Part shown: piece after piece, positions 22,419 through 31,100 of the stretch
How the letters are laid out: every line of letters starts with the position of its first letter
Position numbering within the stretch: the first letter of the stretch is position 1
DNA from: an uncultured Eubacteriales bacterium
GTDB taxonomy: Bacteria; Bacillota; Clostridia; Christensenellales; Borkfalkiaceae
Assembly: GCA_949745625.1 (NCBI GenBank)
Contig: CATJZR010000035.1
Span: 1-36,788, forward strand
Reading direction: 5' to 3'
Length of the DNA stretch: 36,788 nucleotides
Program-made: the position numbers and the translations under genes
The notes under the pieces: generated by a model
Told to the model about the DNA's origin: nothing
The model's input: the letters and a program-made list of their open reading frames with translations, nothing else
Databases searched by the model: none

Positions 22419-22940
22419 TTATAGGTATATTTTACCGCCGTGGCAATCGTAAGCGACGATTGCGGGAAAATCTTCCACGTAAAGCTCAAAAACGCCTTCG
22501 GATAAAAGGTCGTCGAAGGCTATAAGCTCGCTCCGTTTTATTTTGCTCGCGTATAGCGCGCCCGCCCCGCCTATTGCGGCGAAGTACACGGCACGGTTTT
22601 TTATAAGCGCGTTGCGCACATCGTCAGACATTTCGCCCTTGCCGATAATCGCGGCAATCCCGCTATTCAATAGCCGCGGGGCAAATGCGTTCATACGCGC
22701 GGAAGTTGTCGGACCGCAGCTACCGGAAGGCATATCTGATTTAGCGGGGCACGGACCGGCGTAATAGATTACGCTGCCTTCGATTTTAAACGGAAGATTT
22801 TTGTTGCCGTCAAGCAATTCGCAAATGCGCTTATGCGCGCAGTCTCTTGCCGTGAGCACAGTGCCCGATATTAACACGCAGTCGCCTGCTTTTAATTTTT
22901 CAGCCTCTTGCTTTGAAAGGGGCAGGGATATTCTTTTCAT
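22419..22940 (-). CDS. fumB: Class I fumarate hydratase (or tartrate dehydratase) beta subunit
   Basis: This is the C-terminal half of an iron-sulfur hydro-lyase that interconverts fumarate and malate. The 173-residue protein shows GDCVLISGTVLTARDCAHKRI near the N terminus (read in two blocks), YYAGPCPAK, the active-site GPTTSARM, and IGKGEMSDDV. ATG 22940 overlaps the stop of the alpha-subunit gene by 4 bp (ATGA), with AAGGCGG upstream. In this superfamily, fumarase and L(+)-tartrate dehydratase subunits are hard to separate by eye. Fumarase is the more common function in Clostridia, so I prefer it. The symbol only marks the subunit. Confidence 0.88.
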   Translation of the reverse strand: MKRISLPLSKQEAEKLKAGDCVLISGTVLTARDCAHKRICELLDGNKNLPFKIEGSVIYYAGPCPAKSDMPSGSCGPTTSARMNAFAPRLLNSGIAAIIGKGEMSDDVRNALIKNRAVYFAAIGGAGALYASKIKRSELIAFDDLLSEGVFELYVEDFPAIVAYDCHGGKIYL

Positions 22941-23776
22941 ATAACCGCCTTTTGGCAGCGCACACAGTGGCATTGAATATTTACCGCTACAGGCAGACCC
23001 GCGATGTGTGTGGGCGCCCACTCGCAGGTTACGCCGAGAGCGGTAACTTTTCCCTGAAAGCCTTGACAGCCTATTCCTAGGGCATTAATTCTTTTAAGAG
23101 CTTCTTTTTCTATATAGGCAATATCGGCGCGTGCGCTCGGTATACCGATATCCCGCGCCAATGCTTTCTTAGCTAAATATGCACCCGTGTCGAACCTTCC
23201 GCCTTTGCCGACGCCGACGTAAACGGGCGGGCAGGGGCGCGAGCCTGCAAGCTTGACCGTTTCGACAATCACTTCGATTATTCCGTCCGTTCCCTGCGAA
23301 GGGGTAAGCATAAATATTTTGGACGTGTTTTCACTACCGAAGCCTTTGGGCATAAAGGTAATGCTTACGGTGTCCCCGTCGGTAATTTCGGTATGTAAGG
23401 CGGCGGGGGTGTTGTCGCCGGTATTCACGCGGGTCAACGGGTCACAAATCGACTGTCTGAAGCATCCGTCAGCGTACGCTCGTCGCGCGCCTTCGTTCAC
23501 TGCTGATATAAGCGAGCCGCCTTTGATATATACTTCTTGACCGATTTCCATGATTACGACTGCCATACCGGTATCCTGACACACTGGGATATTAAGATTT
23601 TCTGCGGCGTCGCAGTTTTCGATAAGCGTTTTCAATGCAAACGCGCAGGTTTGTCCGTCTTCGTTTGCGTAGGCGGATTTCAGTGCCTTTTTGCAGGGCT
23701 CTGTCAACGAAACGCACGCTTTCAATGCAAGATTATAAATGCAGTTTTCAATAGCTTTACAGTCAATTTTTCGCAT
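22937..23776 (-). CDS. fumA: Class I fumarate hydratase (or tartrate dehydratase) alpha subunit
   Basis: This is the N-terminal half of the iron-sulfur hydro-lyase and binds the 4Fe-4S cluster. In the 279-residue protein the likely cluster ligands are Cys66 (PVCQDTGMAV), Cys182 (RPCPPVYVGVGKGG) and Cys269 near the C terminus (QCHCVRCQ). The last of these is followed by two extra cysteines at 271 and 274. GFGSENTSKIFMLTPSQG is the usual substrate-binding block. The gene starts at ATG 23776, 6 bases after a promoter -10, with no Shine-Dalgarno, so a leaderless mRNA is predicted. It forms an operon with the beta gene. The tartrate dehydratase alternative cannot be ruled out. Confidence 0.88.
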   Translation of the reverse strand: MRKIDCKAIENCIYNLALKACVSLTEPCKKALKSAYANEDGQTCAFALKTLIENCDAAENLNIPVCQDTGMAVVIMEIGQEVYIKGGSLISAVNEGARRAYADGCFRQSICDPLTRVNTGDNTPAALHTEITDGDTVSITFMPKGFGSENTSKIFMLTPSQGTDGIIEVIVETVKLAGSRPCPPVYVGVGKGGRFDTGAYLAKKALARDIGIPSARADIAYIEKEALKRINALGIGCQGFQGKVTALGVTCEWAPTHIAGLPVAVNIQCHCVRCQKAVI

Positions 23777-23782
23777 ACCATA

Positions 23783-23811
23783 ATTTTATAACATTTGGCG
23801 GTAAAAGTAAA
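23783..23811 (-). promoter_or_regulatory. Promoter of fumAB, predicted leaderless start
   Basis: On the minus strand, TTTACT (23811-23806), a 17-bp spacer and TAAAAT (23788-23783) precede the fumA ATG at 23776 by 6 bases. The promoter lies back to back with the CPBP protease promoter, their -35 boxes 7 bp apart. Confidence 0.6.
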
Positions 23812-23818
23812 ATATTTG

Positions 23819-23847
23819 TTTACAATAATTTTTTTTTAAGTTATAAT
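23819..23847 (+). promoter_or_regulatory. Promoter of the CPBP protease gene, predicted leaderless start
   Basis: TTTACA (23819-23824) and a perfect TATAAT (23842-23847) are 17 bp apart. The spacer includes a run of nine T. The ATG at 23854 follows 6 bases after the -10, and there is no Shine-Dalgarno sequence. Confidence 0.7.
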
Positions 23848-23853
23848 TGGATT

Positions 23854-24843
23854 ATGGAAAATAATTCTAACACTTCCGATATGCAGACGGTCAACGTCGG
23901 ACTTAATTCGAAGAACGGCGGTATTTCATTTAGCTTGCTGGCTATAATTTATTGTATATTTACCGCTGCGGCTTCGTTAGTGACGGCAATAATAGCTAAA
24001 TCAATAATGGGCAAGTACGGTTATACCGAAATTTCAGAGGCGCTGGAACACGTTCAAAACACTGACGCATTCGTATACGTAAGCTATATGCTTACGCCGA
24101 TAATGATTGCGCTTTGCGTGCTGTTTACGGTAAAACGCAACAGAATAAGTTTCGGTGCGGTATTTCCCGTTAAATGTAAGCCTAAATATTATTTAATCGC
24201 CGTACTGTTTATTTTCGGACTGCTTTTTTCCGTAAGCTATATAAACGGACTGTCAGTGGAATTTTTCAAGCTTTTCGGTTATAAGCCGAGGGAGTCGTCA
24301 AGCTATTTCCCCGATACCTCTGGCGGACTTATCGTGCCAGTGTTTATCGTAATTGCAATATTGCCTGCTTTTTTTGAAGAGTTGATGTTCAGGGGGCTGC
24401 TTCTTAATTGTTGCGAAAACGGTATGGGAAGCATAAGGGCGATACTCGTTACCGGTTTTTGCTTTTCTCTTTTCCACACCTCGCCGGAACAGACGGTTTA
24501 CCAGTTTATAGCAGGCTGCGCGTTTGCATTTATTGCGGTGCGTTCGGGCTCGGTTCTGCCGTCTGTGCTGATGCACTTTATAAACAATGCGCTTATAGTA
24601 ATTTTCAATGCGTGTAATCTTTTCGACGCGTCGGGAAACCTTATTATGCCGAATACGGCGTTTATAATTGTTACGGTCCTTTCCTCGCTGTCTTTCGTGG
24701 GAGCAGTCGTGTGGCTGGTGTTGGATAAGACTGCAATCAAAAAGTGTGAAAAGGGCGGTGTGAAGGCGTTTTTCTCTTATGCGTCTGTTGCAATCGGCGC
24801 ACTGGGGATTCTCTGGATATTGCTGCTTTTCGGGGTTTCGTAA
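23854..24843 (+). CDS. CPBP (CAAX-like) intramembrane metalloprotease
   Basis: The 329-residue polytopic protein has about eight helices. It carries the three active-site motifs of the ABI/CPBP family: EELMFRG (Glu175, Glu176, Arg180), FHTSP with His208, and LMHFINN with His241 and Asn245. Bacterial members are membrane proteases of mostly unknown substrate, often linked to peptide export or immunity. No bacteriocin genes are seen here. The first 25 residues are polar and probably cytoplasmic. It begins 6 bases after its promoter -10. The TAA overlaps the rlmH ATG (TAATG), so it heads an operon with rlmH, the M14 peptidase and tadA. Confidence 0.92.
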   Translation: MENNSNTSDMQTVNVGLNSKNGGISFSLLAIIYCIFTAAASLVTAIIAKSIMGKYGYTEISEALEHVQNTDAFVYVSYMLTPIMIALCVLFTVKRNRISFGAVFPVKCKPKYYLIAVLFIFGLLFSVSYINGLSVEFFKLFGYKPRESSSYFPDTSGGLIVPVFIVIAILPAFFEELMFRGLLLNCCENGMGSIRAILVTGFCFSLFHTSPEQTVYQFIAGCAFAFIAVRSGSVLPSVLMHFINNALIVIFNACNLFDASGNLIMPNTAFIIVTVLSSLSFVGAVVWLVLDKTAIKKCEKGGVKAFFSYASVAIGALGILWILLLFGVS

Positions 24844-25280
24844 TGCAGAAAATAAATATCGTCTGCGTCGGTAAAATAAAGGAAAAATTTTACGTTGACG
24901 CCATAGCGGAATACGTTAAGCGCTTATCTCGGTTTGCCAAGGTGGAAATTCGCGAAGTGGCGGAATGTAGAAACTTAAACGAAGAAGCAGAGCTGATTTT
25001 GAAAGCTGCTCGCGGGAAAATTATCGCGCTTTGCATAGAGGGCAAAAAATATTCAAGTGAAGAGTTTGCCGCATACGTGCGCGGTCTTACCGACTTCGGC
25101 AGCGAGTGTACCTTTGTTATCGGCTCTTCGTGCGGGCTTTCCGACAGCGTCAAGAACGCAGCGAGCTTGAAACTTTCGTTTTCGGATATGACTTTTCCGC
25201 ACCAGCTGATGCGTGTTGTTCTCGTCGAGCAAATATATCGCGCGTTTATGATAAACGGCGGAGGCGAATATCACAAATAG
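24843..25280 (+). CDS. rlmH: 23S rRNA pseudouridine(1915) N3-methyltransferase RlmH
   Basis: RlmH is a SPOUT-fold enzyme that methylates pseudouridine 1915 in helix 69 of 23S rRNA using S-adenosylmethionine. The 145-residue protein begins INIVCVGKIKEKFY. It has FVIGSSCGLSDSV, the SAM-binding knot strand, and ends with the diagnostic MTFPHQLMRVVLVEQIYRA and NGGGEYHK (the usual ending is RGEPYHK-like). It is slightly shorter than the typical 156-159 residues. It overlaps the CPBP gene by one base and is followed 19 bp later by the peptidase. Confidence 0.95.
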   Translation: MQKINIVCVGKIKEKFYVDAIAEYVKRLSRFAKVEIREVAECRNLNEEAELILKAARGKIIALCIEGKKYSSEEFAAYVRGLTDFGSECTFVIGSSCGLSDSVKNAASLKLSFSDMTFPHQLMRVVLVEQIYRAFMINGGGEYHK

Positions 25281-25299
25281 TTTCGGAATATTCTATTGT

Positions 25300-26031
25300 G
25301 TGATATACGAAGCTATAGAAAAATTTTATAACGGTTACGACGGAAGAAAATGCGTAATAGGCTATTCGTTGAAGTGTAAGGACATATTTGCTTTTCATAT
25401 CGGCGACCCTACGGGCAGACAGTTCATTTCTACGTACGCAATACACGGTAGAGAGTGGATAACCGCAAAGCTTGCCTTAAAGCATATAAAGGCGGGGGTG
25501 AAGAAGGGGGGCGGTTGGATAATTCCGCTAGTCAATCCGGACGGCGCTGCAATCAGCGAAAGTGTGAGAACCATGTGGAAGGCGAACGCGCGCGGTGTGG
25601 ATTTGAATTGCAATTTCGACGCCGATTGGGGCAGCGGCAGGCTTAATACCAAGCGTCGCGGCGGTGAAAACTGTATAGGCGACAGTCCGTTTTCTGAAAG
25701 CGAAACGCGTGCTTTAAAAAATTTTACACAGAAAATCCGACCGTACGTCACGTTCAGCTTCCACACCAAGGGCGAGGAAATTTACTGGCAGTACAACGGG
25801 CTAGGCGATAAGCGTGGCGCGGATATACTCGCGGAGGCGACGGGTTATAAACCAGTAATAATATACGGCTCGGCGGGAGGATATAAGGACTGGTGTATTC
25901 AGAAACTGAAAATTCCCGCATACACGATAGAGTGCGGCGCGGACAGTCTGGAACACCCTATAACCGATATACGCAAGCTTAAAAGGTGCTTTAACGCGCT
26001 TAAAATATTTACGGAAAATTATGCAGAATAA
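25300..26031 (+). CDS. M14 family zinc carboxypeptidase (probable cell-wall peptide peptidase)
   Basis: This compact 243-residue metallopeptidase has the M14 zinc and catalytic residues: HGRE (His49, Glu52), His155 in FSFHTKG, and the general base Glu211 in TIECG. The substrate-binding arginine/asparagine block reads GVDLNCNFDADW. No signal peptide or LysM domain is present, so it appears cytosolic. The closest general type is the gamma-D-glutamyl-diaminopimelate peptidase group that trims peptidoglycan peptides, which would suggest murein recycling. The start is GTG 25300 by lack of alternatives, and there is no good Shine-Dalgarno. The gene overlaps tadA by 11 bp. Confidence 0.88.
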   Translation: MIYEAIEKFYNGYDGRKCVIGYSLKCKDIFAFHIGDPTGRQFISTYAIHGREWITAKLALKHIKAGVKKGGGWIIPLVNPDGAAISESVRTMWKANARGVDLNCNFDADWGSGRLNTKRRGGENCIGDSPFSESETRALKNFTQKIRPYVTFSFHTKGEEIYWQYNGLGDKRGADILAEATGYKPVIIYGSAGGYKDWCIQKLKIPAYTIECGADSLEHPITDIRKLKRCFNALKIFTENYAE

Positions 26032-26473
26032 ATTTATGTTAGCCGCGCTGAAATGCGCGCAGCAAGCCTTTGATGACGGCGAGGTGCCGATAGGCGCTGT
26101 GGTCGTTGCCGACGGAAAAATTATTTCCCGCGGGCACAACCGCCGCACGAAAAGACAAATTGCAACCGCGCACGCCGAAATAGAGGCAATAGAAAAGGCG
26201 TGCAAAAAACTTAACAGCTGGCGTTTGCCGGAGTGTGAACTTTACGTTACTCTCGAACCGTGTCCTATGTGTATGGGGGCAATGCTCAACGCGCGAATTA
26301 AAAAAGTTTACTTCGGCGCTTACGAGGCGAAGGGCAGGTCGCTTACGGAGCAGCTTGCCGAGGCGAATCTCGTCAACCATAAGATAGAGGTCGAAGGCGG
26401 AATAATGAAGGAAGAGTGCGCGGGCATACTTTCCGCATTTTTTTCTCAAATGCGTGAAAGAACCAAACAGTGA
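26021..26473 (+). CDS. tadA: tRNA adenosine(34) deaminase TadA
   Basis: TadA deaminates A34 of tRNA-Arg(ACG) to inosine. The 150-residue protein has the zinc-binding and catalytic HAE (His51, Glu53) and PCPMC (Cys81, Cys84), plus VPIGAVVV and the C-terminal GILSAFFSQMRE helix, all typical. ATG 26021 overlaps the end of the peptidase gene by 11 bp, giving the standard N terminus (FMLAALKCAQQAF). It is the last gene of the CPBP-rlmH-M14-tadA run. No clear terminator follows, and the promoter of prs lies 20 bp downstream. Confidence 0.95.
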   Translation: MQNKFMLAALKCAQQAFDDGEVPIGAVVVADGKIISRGHNRRTKRQIATAHAEIEAIEKACKKLNSWRLPECELYVTLEPCPMCMGAMLNARIKKVYFGAYEAKGRSLTEQLAEANLVNHKIEVEGGIMKEECAGILSAFFSQMRERTKQ

Positions 26474-26493
26474 CCGATACTTCGGCTTTTTAT

Positions 26494-26522
26494 TTGACTT
26501 TGCAGCGATATAATAATAAAAT
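26494..26522 (+). promoter_or_regulatory. Sigma-A promoter of prs
   Basis: TTGACT (26494-26499), a 17-bp spacer and TAAAAT (26517-26522). The start codon of prs is 57 bp further on, so this mRNA has a normal leader with a GGGAGG ribosome binding site, unlike the leaderless genes nearby. Confidence 0.75.
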
Positions 26523-26579
26523 ATAGTCAGTATCTTTCGCGGATTTACTTTAAGAACCTTCGGGAGGATTATTCTATTA

Positions 26580-27527
26580 ATGATTAATCACGGCAGCGAA
26601 ATCAAAATTTTTTCAGGCTCCTCGAATAGACCGCTTGCGGAGGCTATTGCCTCTAAGCTTAACACTTCGTTGGGTGAAATGGAAATAACGCATTTTTCCG
26701 ATGGCGAAATTTACGTGCGCTACGATGAATCTATTCGCGGTAAGGATGTGTTTTTAATTCAGTCCACGGGTGCACCCGTCAACAACAACCTGATGGAGTT
26801 GCTGATAATGATTGATGCCGCGCGCCGTGCAAGCGCGGGCAGAATTACTGCGGTAATACCGTATTTCGGATATGCAAGGCAGGATAGAAAGGCGCGCTCG
26901 CGCGAGCCGATTACTGCAAAACTTGTTGCAAACTTGATTACCTCCGCCGGTGCGGACAGGGTTATGACTATGGATTTGCACTGCCTGCAAATTCAGGGCT
27001 TTTTCGATATTCCGCTCGACAATCTCGTCGGAGGACCCACGCTTTATAACTATTTTAAACCCAAGGTCGACGACGATTTTGTGGTAGTTTCTCCCGATAT
27101 TGGCTCGGTTGCGAGGGCGAGGAAGGTCGCTACTCGTATGAATGCGAAGATGGCTATAATAGATAAGCGCCGTCCCAAAGCCAACGTAATGGAAGTTATG
27201 AACATTATCGGTGAGGTAGAGGGCAAGAATTGCCTTATGGTCGACGACATGATTGACACCGCAGGGACTATGACGCAGGGCTCGATAGCTTTGAAGGATG
27301 CGGGGGCAAAGGAAATTTACGGTTGCTGTTCACACGGGGTGCTGTCGGGCGCGGCGATAGAAAGACTTTCCAAATCGCCGATAACGCAGCTTGCAATTTT
27401 GGATACAATCAATATTCAGAAGGATAAGCTGTTGCCTTTCTTTAAAATAATTTCTACTGCGCCGATATTTGCGTCGGCGATAGAAAATGTTTATCTTGAC
27501 AGGCCCATGTCAAAAATATACGATTAA
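26580..27527 (+). CDS. prs: Ribose-phosphate pyrophosphokinase
   Basis: PRPP synthetase makes phosphoribosyl pyrophosphate from ribose 5-phosphate and ATP, feeding purine, pyrimidine, His, Trp and NAD synthesis. The protein has 315 residues, the class I bacterial length. It has FSDGEIYVRYDESIRG, the ATP-loop YARQDRKARSREPI, MDLHCLQIQGFFDIP, VVSPDIGSVARARKVA and the PRPP-binding VDDMIDTAGTM. The ATG at 26580 is preceded by GGGAGG. Its own promoter is seen upstream. pth follows 47 bp later. Confidence 0.98.
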   Translation: MINHGSEIKIFSGSSNRPLAEAIASKLNTSLGEMEITHFSDGEIYVRYDESIRGKDVFLIQSTGAPVNNNLMELLIMIDAARRASAGRITAVIPYFGYARQDRKARSREPITAKLVANLITSAGADRVMTMDLHCLQIQGFFDIPLDNLVGGPTLYNYFKPKVDDDFVVVSPDIGSVARARKVATRMNAKMAIIDKRRPKANVMEVMNIIGEVEGKNCLMVDDMIDTAGTMTQGSIALKDAGAKEIYGCCSHGVLSGAAIERLSKSPITQLAILDTINIQKDKLLPFFKIISTAPIFASAIENVYLDRPMSKIYD

Positions 27528-27538
27528 AATTAAGAATC

Positions 27539-27555
27539 GCCGCAGTAATTGCGGC
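27539..27555 (+). other. Small hairpin between prs and pth
   Basis: GCCGCA pairs with TGCGGC around GTAAT. The following TGATTTTGGTTTTGG is T-rich but broken up, so this may be a weak terminator or attenuator rather than a full stop. No separate promoter for pth is obvious. Confidence 0.35.
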
Positions 27556-27574
27556 TGATTTTGGTTTTGGAAAT

Positions 27575-28150
27575 ATGAAAATTATTGTAGGACTCGGCAA
27601 TCCCGAGGAAAAATATTTAAAGACCTTTCACAATATGGGTTATATAGCCGTCGGTGACGTTGCTTCAAAGCTTAACGTCAAGTTTAAAAAAAAGGAATGC
27701 GAGGCATTCACCGCAGAGGCTAATGTCAACGGTGAAAAGGTCATTCTTGCCAGACCCGTTACTTATATGAACAACAGCGGAAGGGCGGTTAAACAGCTTT
27801 TGGCAAAATATCGCGCGTCCGTTTCCGATTTGATAGTGTTGTACGACGATTATGACATCGCCAAGGGCGGGCTCAGAATTCGTCCATCGGGAAGCGCCGG
27901 CACGCACAACGGTATGCGTTCAATCATTGCGGAAATCGGCACTTCGGATTTTACGCGTATCCGCATAGGCATACGTGACAGCGAAATAAATATCCCCATT
28001 ATCAACTATGTTCTTGCCGAAGTAAGGCGCGATGATTACGAGCTTTTTATTTCCGTATGCGGCAGGGCTGCGGACGCGGCTATCGCCATAGCCTGTGGCA
28101 ATCCTGTGGAAAAGGTAATGACAGAATACAATTTAAACGTAAAGGATTAA
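27575..28150 (+). CDS. pth: Peptidyl-tRNA hydrolase
   Basis: Pth frees tRNAs from prematurely released peptidyl-tRNA. The 191-residue protein starts IVGLGNPEEKY. It carries the catalytic histidine in FHNMGY (His19), TYMNNSGRAV, the catalytic Asp region in LIVLYDDYDI, and SAGTHNGMRSI. These are the standard motifs and the length is normal. The order prs-pth-mfd is widespread in Bacillota. The stop (TAA, ending at 28150) is one base before the TTG start of mfd, and the mfd Shine-Dalgarno (AAAGGA) lies within the last codons of pth. Confidence 0.97.
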   Translation: MKIIVGLGNPEEKYLKTFHNMGYIAVGDVASKLNVKFKKKECEAFTAEANVNGEKVILARPVTYMNNSGRAVKQLLAKYRASVSDLIVLYDDYDIAKGGLRIRPSGSAGTHNGMRSIIAEIGTSDFTRIRIGIRDSEINIPIINYVLAEVRRDDYELFISVCGRAADAAIAIACGNPVEKVMTEYNLNVKD

Positions 28151-28151
28151 A

Positions 28152-31100
28152 TTGAACGCAAACTTTTTTACTTACAAAAGTATGGGGACGGAATATACCG
28201 CCCTGCAAAACGACATCCGCCTCGGCACGCCGACGGCGGTTTTCGGCGTTTCGGACGCTCATAAATATTTAATAGCGTCGCTTGCCGAACGCAAAACTCT
28301 CTATATAACGGCGGACAGCGTGCTTGCAAACAAAGCGTACGCGTCTATCAGCGCGCTTTCGGGTAAAAGATGCGTGCTTTTACCGGCGAAAGACGAGGTA
28401 GTCCTTTATAAGGACGCGCTTTCGAAGGACGCCCTTTTTAAAAGACTTACCGCTATAGCTGAAATTATAAACGGTGCGGAAATAGTAATTTGCAATATCG
28501 AGGCTGCGATGCAACTGTTTCCTTCGCATCTTCCCTGTCTTGAATTTTGCGTGGGTAACGAATACGACTATCAATCTATTCCGCAAAAGCTTGTTGAAAT
28601 GGGCTATACCCGCATGTATTCCGCAGAGAGCAAGGGTGCATTTGCGGTGCGCGGTGATATACTCGATATTTATCCGGTAAACAGCGAAGAGCCGATAAGG
28701 ATAGACTTTTTCGGCGATACCGTCGAAAAAATCCGCCCTTACGACGCGGTTAGCGGCGAGCGGCTTAAAGAGCTTGAACGCATTACTTTGGTTGGCGCAA
28801 CCGATGCAGTGTTTACTTCCGCAGACGTTGAGACTGTTAAAAACGCTTTGCGCGAAGGTACAAAGAAATGTGCCGACTCCGCTGCATACAATAGAGCGTG
28901 CACTATAGCGGACGACGTGAACATGAAATTCGAGTCGGGCATTCCGTTTGCGGGCGTATCTTTCGTAATGCCGCTTTTAGCGGGAACCTGCACGCTGTTC
29001 GACTTGCTTGGTGATGATACGCAGGTAATATTCGATGAGTGCAAGCTTATAAACGATATAATGAACGGCTTATATAAAGAGCACACCGAACGCGTGCGCG
29101 AGCTTAAAAGGGGAGGAGAGGCTTTCGATTTTTCGCTTGACCAGCTAATGGCGCCACAGACTTTGTCGGAAGAGTTTAAAAAATACCGTACTTTGGCTTT
29201 ACAGACATTTACTACAAGCACGCAGTTTTTTCAGCCGCTAAAGACTTATAATTTCAAATCCGCGCCTTCACCGTCATATCTTAACTCGGTTCCGCAACTT
29301 ATCGTCGATTTGAAGCACTGGCTTTCGAACGGCTACAGGGTGCTGATTTTTACGGGTAATTTGCAGCGTTCGGACAAGCTGTCCGAAATGCTTTCTGAAG
29401 AATATTTACCGCTTTATCCCGTTCCCGACAGGCTGGAAGCGCTTCACGGCGTTGCAGTAACATCGGAGGAAATGCCGCACGGCTTTATTATTCACGAAAG
29501 CAAATTGGTCGTTATCGGCGACGGTGATTTATACACCAAACCGGTGGCGAAGCGCATCCGAAAGAAGCGCGGCGATATGTTTACCGCGCCCGAGATAGGC
29601 GATTACGCGGTTCACGAAAAACACGGTGTCGGTAGAATTACGGGCACGAAAAAAATAGAAACTACAGATGGAATTAAGGAATACGTCGCTATCGAGTACA
29701 AGGGCGGCGACATTCTTTACGTTCCCGTCGAGCAGATGGACGTTCTGTCCAAATATATCGGCGACGGCAATCCGACACTTTCCAAAATCGGCGGCGCGGA
29801 TTTCGATAGGGTGGTTGAACGAGTAAAAAAATCCATTCGCGCACTTGCGTTCGATTTAAAAAAACTTTATGCCGAGCGCGGCGAGAAAAGAGGATTTCGT
29901 TTTCCCGAGCATGCGGCAATGATGCGCGAATTCGAGGATGCGTTTCCTTATGATGAAACCTACGACCAGCTGGCGTCAATAGAAGAGATAAAGGCTGATA
30001 TGTGTTCGGATAAGGTTATGGACAGATTGCTCGTTGGCGACGTAGGCTTCGGTAAAACAGAGGTTGCACTAAGGGCGGTGTATCAGTGTATACTCGGTGG
30101 CAAGCAGGCGGCGCTTATGTGTCCGGGGACCGTACTTTCGGAGCAGCATTTCAATACCGCAATCGAGCGCTTTGCCGACTTCGGTGTTTGTGTTGAAAAG
30201 CTTAACCGCTTCAAAACGCCCAAGCAGCAGGCGGAAACGCTCAAACTCCTTGCGAACGGCGATATCGATTTTATTATCGGCACGCACAGACTGCTTTCCG
30301 AGGACGTGAAGTTTTACGATTTGGGACTTTTGGTTCTCGACGAGGAGCAGCGTTTCGGAGTAGAGCATAAGGAAAAAATCAAACACATCAAAAACGACGT
30401 CGACTGTCTTACGATGACAGCAACGCCGATACCGCGTACGCTGCACATGTCGCTTGCCGGTATAAGGGATATAAGCACTATAAGCACGCCCCCGCAGAAG
30501 CGCCTGCCTGTGCAGACCTACGTCGTGGAGGAAACGGAAACGCTTATCCGCGATGCGTGCATTAAAGAGTTGTCGCGCGGAGGGCAGGTGTTTATTCTCT
30601 ATAACAGAGTGGAAACGATTTCATCTTTTGCCGGAAGAATTGCCGAAATTATTCCCGAAGGAAATGTTTGCTACGCTCACGGCAGAATGGATAGAGATGC
30701 GCTTGAAAACAGCGTATTCTCATTCTACCGAGGTGATAAAAATATTTTAGTAACGACAACTATTATCGAAAACGGCATAGACCTTCCGAATGCAAACACC
30801 ATAATTATAATAGACGCGGACAGGCTAGGTATTTCCCAACTGTATCAGCTGCGCGGGCGCGTGGGAAGGGGTAGTCGCCTTGCAAACGCGTATTTTATGT
30901 TCAAGCCGCAGAAGGTGCTTACTTCGGATGCTGCCGAACGGCTTAAAGCTATTATGCAGTTTACCGAACTTGGTTCTGGCTTCAAGCTTGCAATGCGTGA
31001 CCTTGAAATCCGAGGTGCGGGCAACGTCCTCGGTGCAGAACAGCACGGACACATGGATAAAGTAGGTTATGAGTTGTATTCAAAGCTTTTAAAAGAGGAG

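Noticed and set aside
23825..23841. T9 run in the CPBP promoter spacer as a second phase-variable switch
   Set aside because: Nine T in an AT-rich intergenic region is not unusual, and the spacing is already the optimal 17 bp. Kept only as a remark, not as a separate claim.
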